Source: Candidatus Omnitrophota bacterium (GTDB lineage: Bacteria > Omnitrophota > Gorgyraeia > JABMRG01 > JAFGKX01). From it: a DNA stretch of 8,058 nucleotides. Positions within the stretch are counted from its first letter, which is position 1. Each line of letters begins with the position of its first letter. Made by a program: the position numbers and the translations under genes. Shown in pieces: positions 7,007 through 8,058 of this stretch. Where the stretch lies: contig JAFGKX010000067.1 of NCBI GenBank assembly GCA_016928375.1, positions 1-8,058 on the forward strand, written 5' to 3'. The notes under the pieces were generated by a model that searched no databases, was not told the origin of the DNA, and saw nothing but the letters and a program-made list of their open reading frames with translations.

Positions 7007-7027
7007 AAATTAAACAGGCACGGCCTG
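7007..7027 (-). terminator. Weak hairpin between the GT8-like gene and the operon, possible attenuator
   Basis: In the transcript, CAGGC (7027-7023) and GCCTG (7019-7015) form a five-pair GC-rich stem with a three-base loop, followed by TTTAATTT. This resembles a short intrinsic terminator, but the stem is small and the T-run is interrupted. It lies 51 bases after the stop of the frameshifted glycosyltransferase and just before the next Shine-Dalgarno. The remainder of this 83-base gap is AT-rich. I see TATA-like strings such as CATAAT and TATATA on the minus strand, but no -35/-10 pair good enough to call a promoter. Confidence 0.25.
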
Positions 7028-7077
7028 ATATTATGCAATATGTTCTGGTTTTACTATGTTTATATATTTTTCTTACA

Positions 7078-7869
7078 TTACTGTAAAGCACTAAAATAAT
7101 ATTTAACATCGCTTACCAGAACCTCTGACCATTTTTTTAAACACTTAAAAGATATTTTCTGATTTGCAATCACATGCTTAATTCTTCTAAGCCTGATACA
7201 GGCTATTTTATAGAGCCTGATAATTGAACCATATTTAATCTTTTTATAATACATGCGCTCGAAATGCAATATGATGTCATGTCTTGGAATATTTTTTAAA
7301 TCCCAATGGGTCTTTAGCCCTGACCAGTGAATAATAAATCCTTTATGGGCATCTTTAGTCATCTGGTCTATGCAAATTTTATTAAGTTCGTTGTGCGTCC
7401 GCCCTATCCTGAACCTTACCCTCCTTAAAGTTATTTCTTTGGCTGCCATTTTTTTCAAAAGTATGTAATTAACGATTCCCTGCTCCTTACACTTAAATAC
7501 TTCGGGACGGATATTCCTGGCGGTATCGCCATTCCAGTCTATCAGGCCATTAAAATCTTTTCTTTTTAACAAGCCGCTGGTAAAAACCAACTGGCCCATA
7601 TTAAACCTGAATTCCGGCAGAGTAAAAGCCGGGTCTATATTCTTTAATCCCAACTTATTAAAAAACGCCTCTTCGGATTGCTGAGGATTAAAGCCTTCTT
7701 CCGCAACTATAAAATCTTCGTCATATTTTTCCAGCATATCAAGGACAGGGCCGCTTAGTATTATATCTGAATCAAGGCATATGCAGCGTTTTTTAGGTAA
7801 AAAAACATCGCTTCCATTTTTTGCAGCCCGGCCAGATTTTTTTTGATACGCGCGACTGAAACATTCCAT
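7078..7869 (-). pseudogene. GT8-like glycosyltransferase, C-terminal part after frameshift
   Basis: This frame holds the catalytic bulk of a GT-A fold glycosyltransferase resembling family GT8. Real homologous coding starts at about 7800 (LPKKRCICLDSDIIL); the stretch from 7869 down to that point is an out-of-frame reading of the N-terminal half and should not be trusted. Seen are LDSD, the DxD metal and nucleotide-sugar site (residues 85-88 of the repaired protein), FRFNMGQLVF, the EQGIVNYILL segment, and IIHWSGLKTHW, which fits the GT8 HxxGxxK motif. The last 60 or so residues are basic (KKIKYG, RLRRIKH), which could suit the membrane face. Joining both parts gives a 316-residue protein of normal length. 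The sugar and acceptor are unknown. The gene may be truly broken, rescued by slippage, or affected by a sequencing error. Confidence 0.75.
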
Positions 7870-8027
7870 TTATTTTCTATATCCGAGGTATCAAAATAAC
7901 CTTTGTGATTGTCCTTTAAAAGAGATATGGGTATTTCAGGATACCAGAAACGTACGCTTGCCACAAGCGCCCTGGTAAATCTTTCGTCAATCCTGCAGCA
8001 GCCTATATATACCTGCTCGATCTTCAT
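7761..8027 (-). pseudogene. GT8-like glycosyltransferase, N-terminal part before frameshift
   Basis: The N-terminal part of the same glycosyltransferase. I chose the ATG at 8027, giving MKIEQVYIGCCRIDERF, a typical first beta strand of a GT-A enzyme. A TTG at 8057 in the same frame would add only ten unlike residues, and the Shine-Dalgarno is poor (AGG about 13 bases upstream). The real coding frame continues to about residue 76 (GLQKMEAMFF). Beyond the seven-T tract the frame gives a short unrelated tail (YLKNAAYALIQI) and stops at 7761. Adding one T, or a minus-one slip at this tract, joins it seamlessly to LPKKRCICLDSD in the other frame. Alone, this piece lacks the DxD site and cannot be catalytic. 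Confidence 0.7.
7799..7805 (-). other. Frameshift site: seven-T tract in the GT8-like gene
   Basis: The coding strand reads ATG TTT TTT TAC in the upstream frame. With eight Ts instead of seven it would read ATG TTT TTT TTA CCT AAA AAA and continue as MFFLPKKRCICLDSD, the family-like sequence. A minus-one move after the second Phe codon gives the same protein, because the tRNA can re-pair perfectly on TTT. The tract is followed a few bases later by an A6 run. The repaired gene (7078-8027 plus one base) is exactly 317 codons including the stop. Confidence 0.75.
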
Positions 8028-8058
8028 CTTTAAGTTTGCCTGCGAACAAGTTCCCAAT

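Noticed and set aside
8028..8058. Possible tail of another gene upstream of the GT8-like gene, for example ...WELVRRQT ending at 8030.
   Set aside because: Two other frames are open over only 31 bases at the window edge, so the true tail, if any, cannot be chosen.

Overview
The window looks like a slice of a bacterial chromosome with moderate-to-low GC, and every gene I can support lies on the minus strand. Reading in the direction of transcription (right to left), the order is: a GT8-like glycosyltransferase split by a one-base frameshift (about 8027-7078); an isoprenylcysteine-carboxyl-methyltransferase-like membrane protein; a GmhB-type HAD phosphatase; a stand-alone homocysteine S-methyltransferase domain; an MGDG-synthase-like glycosyltransferase; a family-4 uracil-DNA glycosylase; PriA; and Fmt. 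The organism is probably an uncultivated Gram-negative-type lineage. My best guess is Omnitrophota or a similar candidate phylum. This guess rests on the gene mix (heptose-type phosphatase, MGDG-synthase-like enzyme, family-4 UDG) and on a GC-rich palindrome inserted inside fmt. It is an inference, not something the sequence proves.

Region by region. Positions 1-86 hold no gene. They carry two tandem 24-bp units that end 12 bp before the fmt stop codon and may be the edge of a mobile element or another repeat. Positions 87-6994 form a tightly packed seven-gene run. Neighbouring genes overlap by 1, 4 or 13 bases or are 1 base apart, except for a 53-base gap between priA and fmt. This is almost certainly one transcription unit with translational coupling. 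Positions 6995-7077 are a short gap with a strong Shine-Dalgarno sequence and a small hairpin. Beyond it is the frameshifted glycosyltransferase, which runs nearly to the right edge.

Functionally the run mixes housekeeping genes (replication restart, uracil repair, initiator-tRNA formylation), one-carbon/methionine metabolism and envelope building (glycolipid glycosyltransferase, heptose-phosphate phosphatase, membrane methyltransferase, sugar transferase). One loose link is that methionine synthesis and fMet-tRNA formation sit together, but most members look co-transcribed rather than part of one pathway.

I found no defence system, CRISPR array, RNA gene, intact mobile element or clearly new multi-gene system. 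The points most worth a second look are: a three-armed alternative RNA structure in the priA-fmt gap that could hide the fmt ribosome-binding site; a palindrome translated as LPAGQAG inside Fmt; the T7-tract frameshift in the GT8 gene; and the 24-bp tandem repeat at the left edge.
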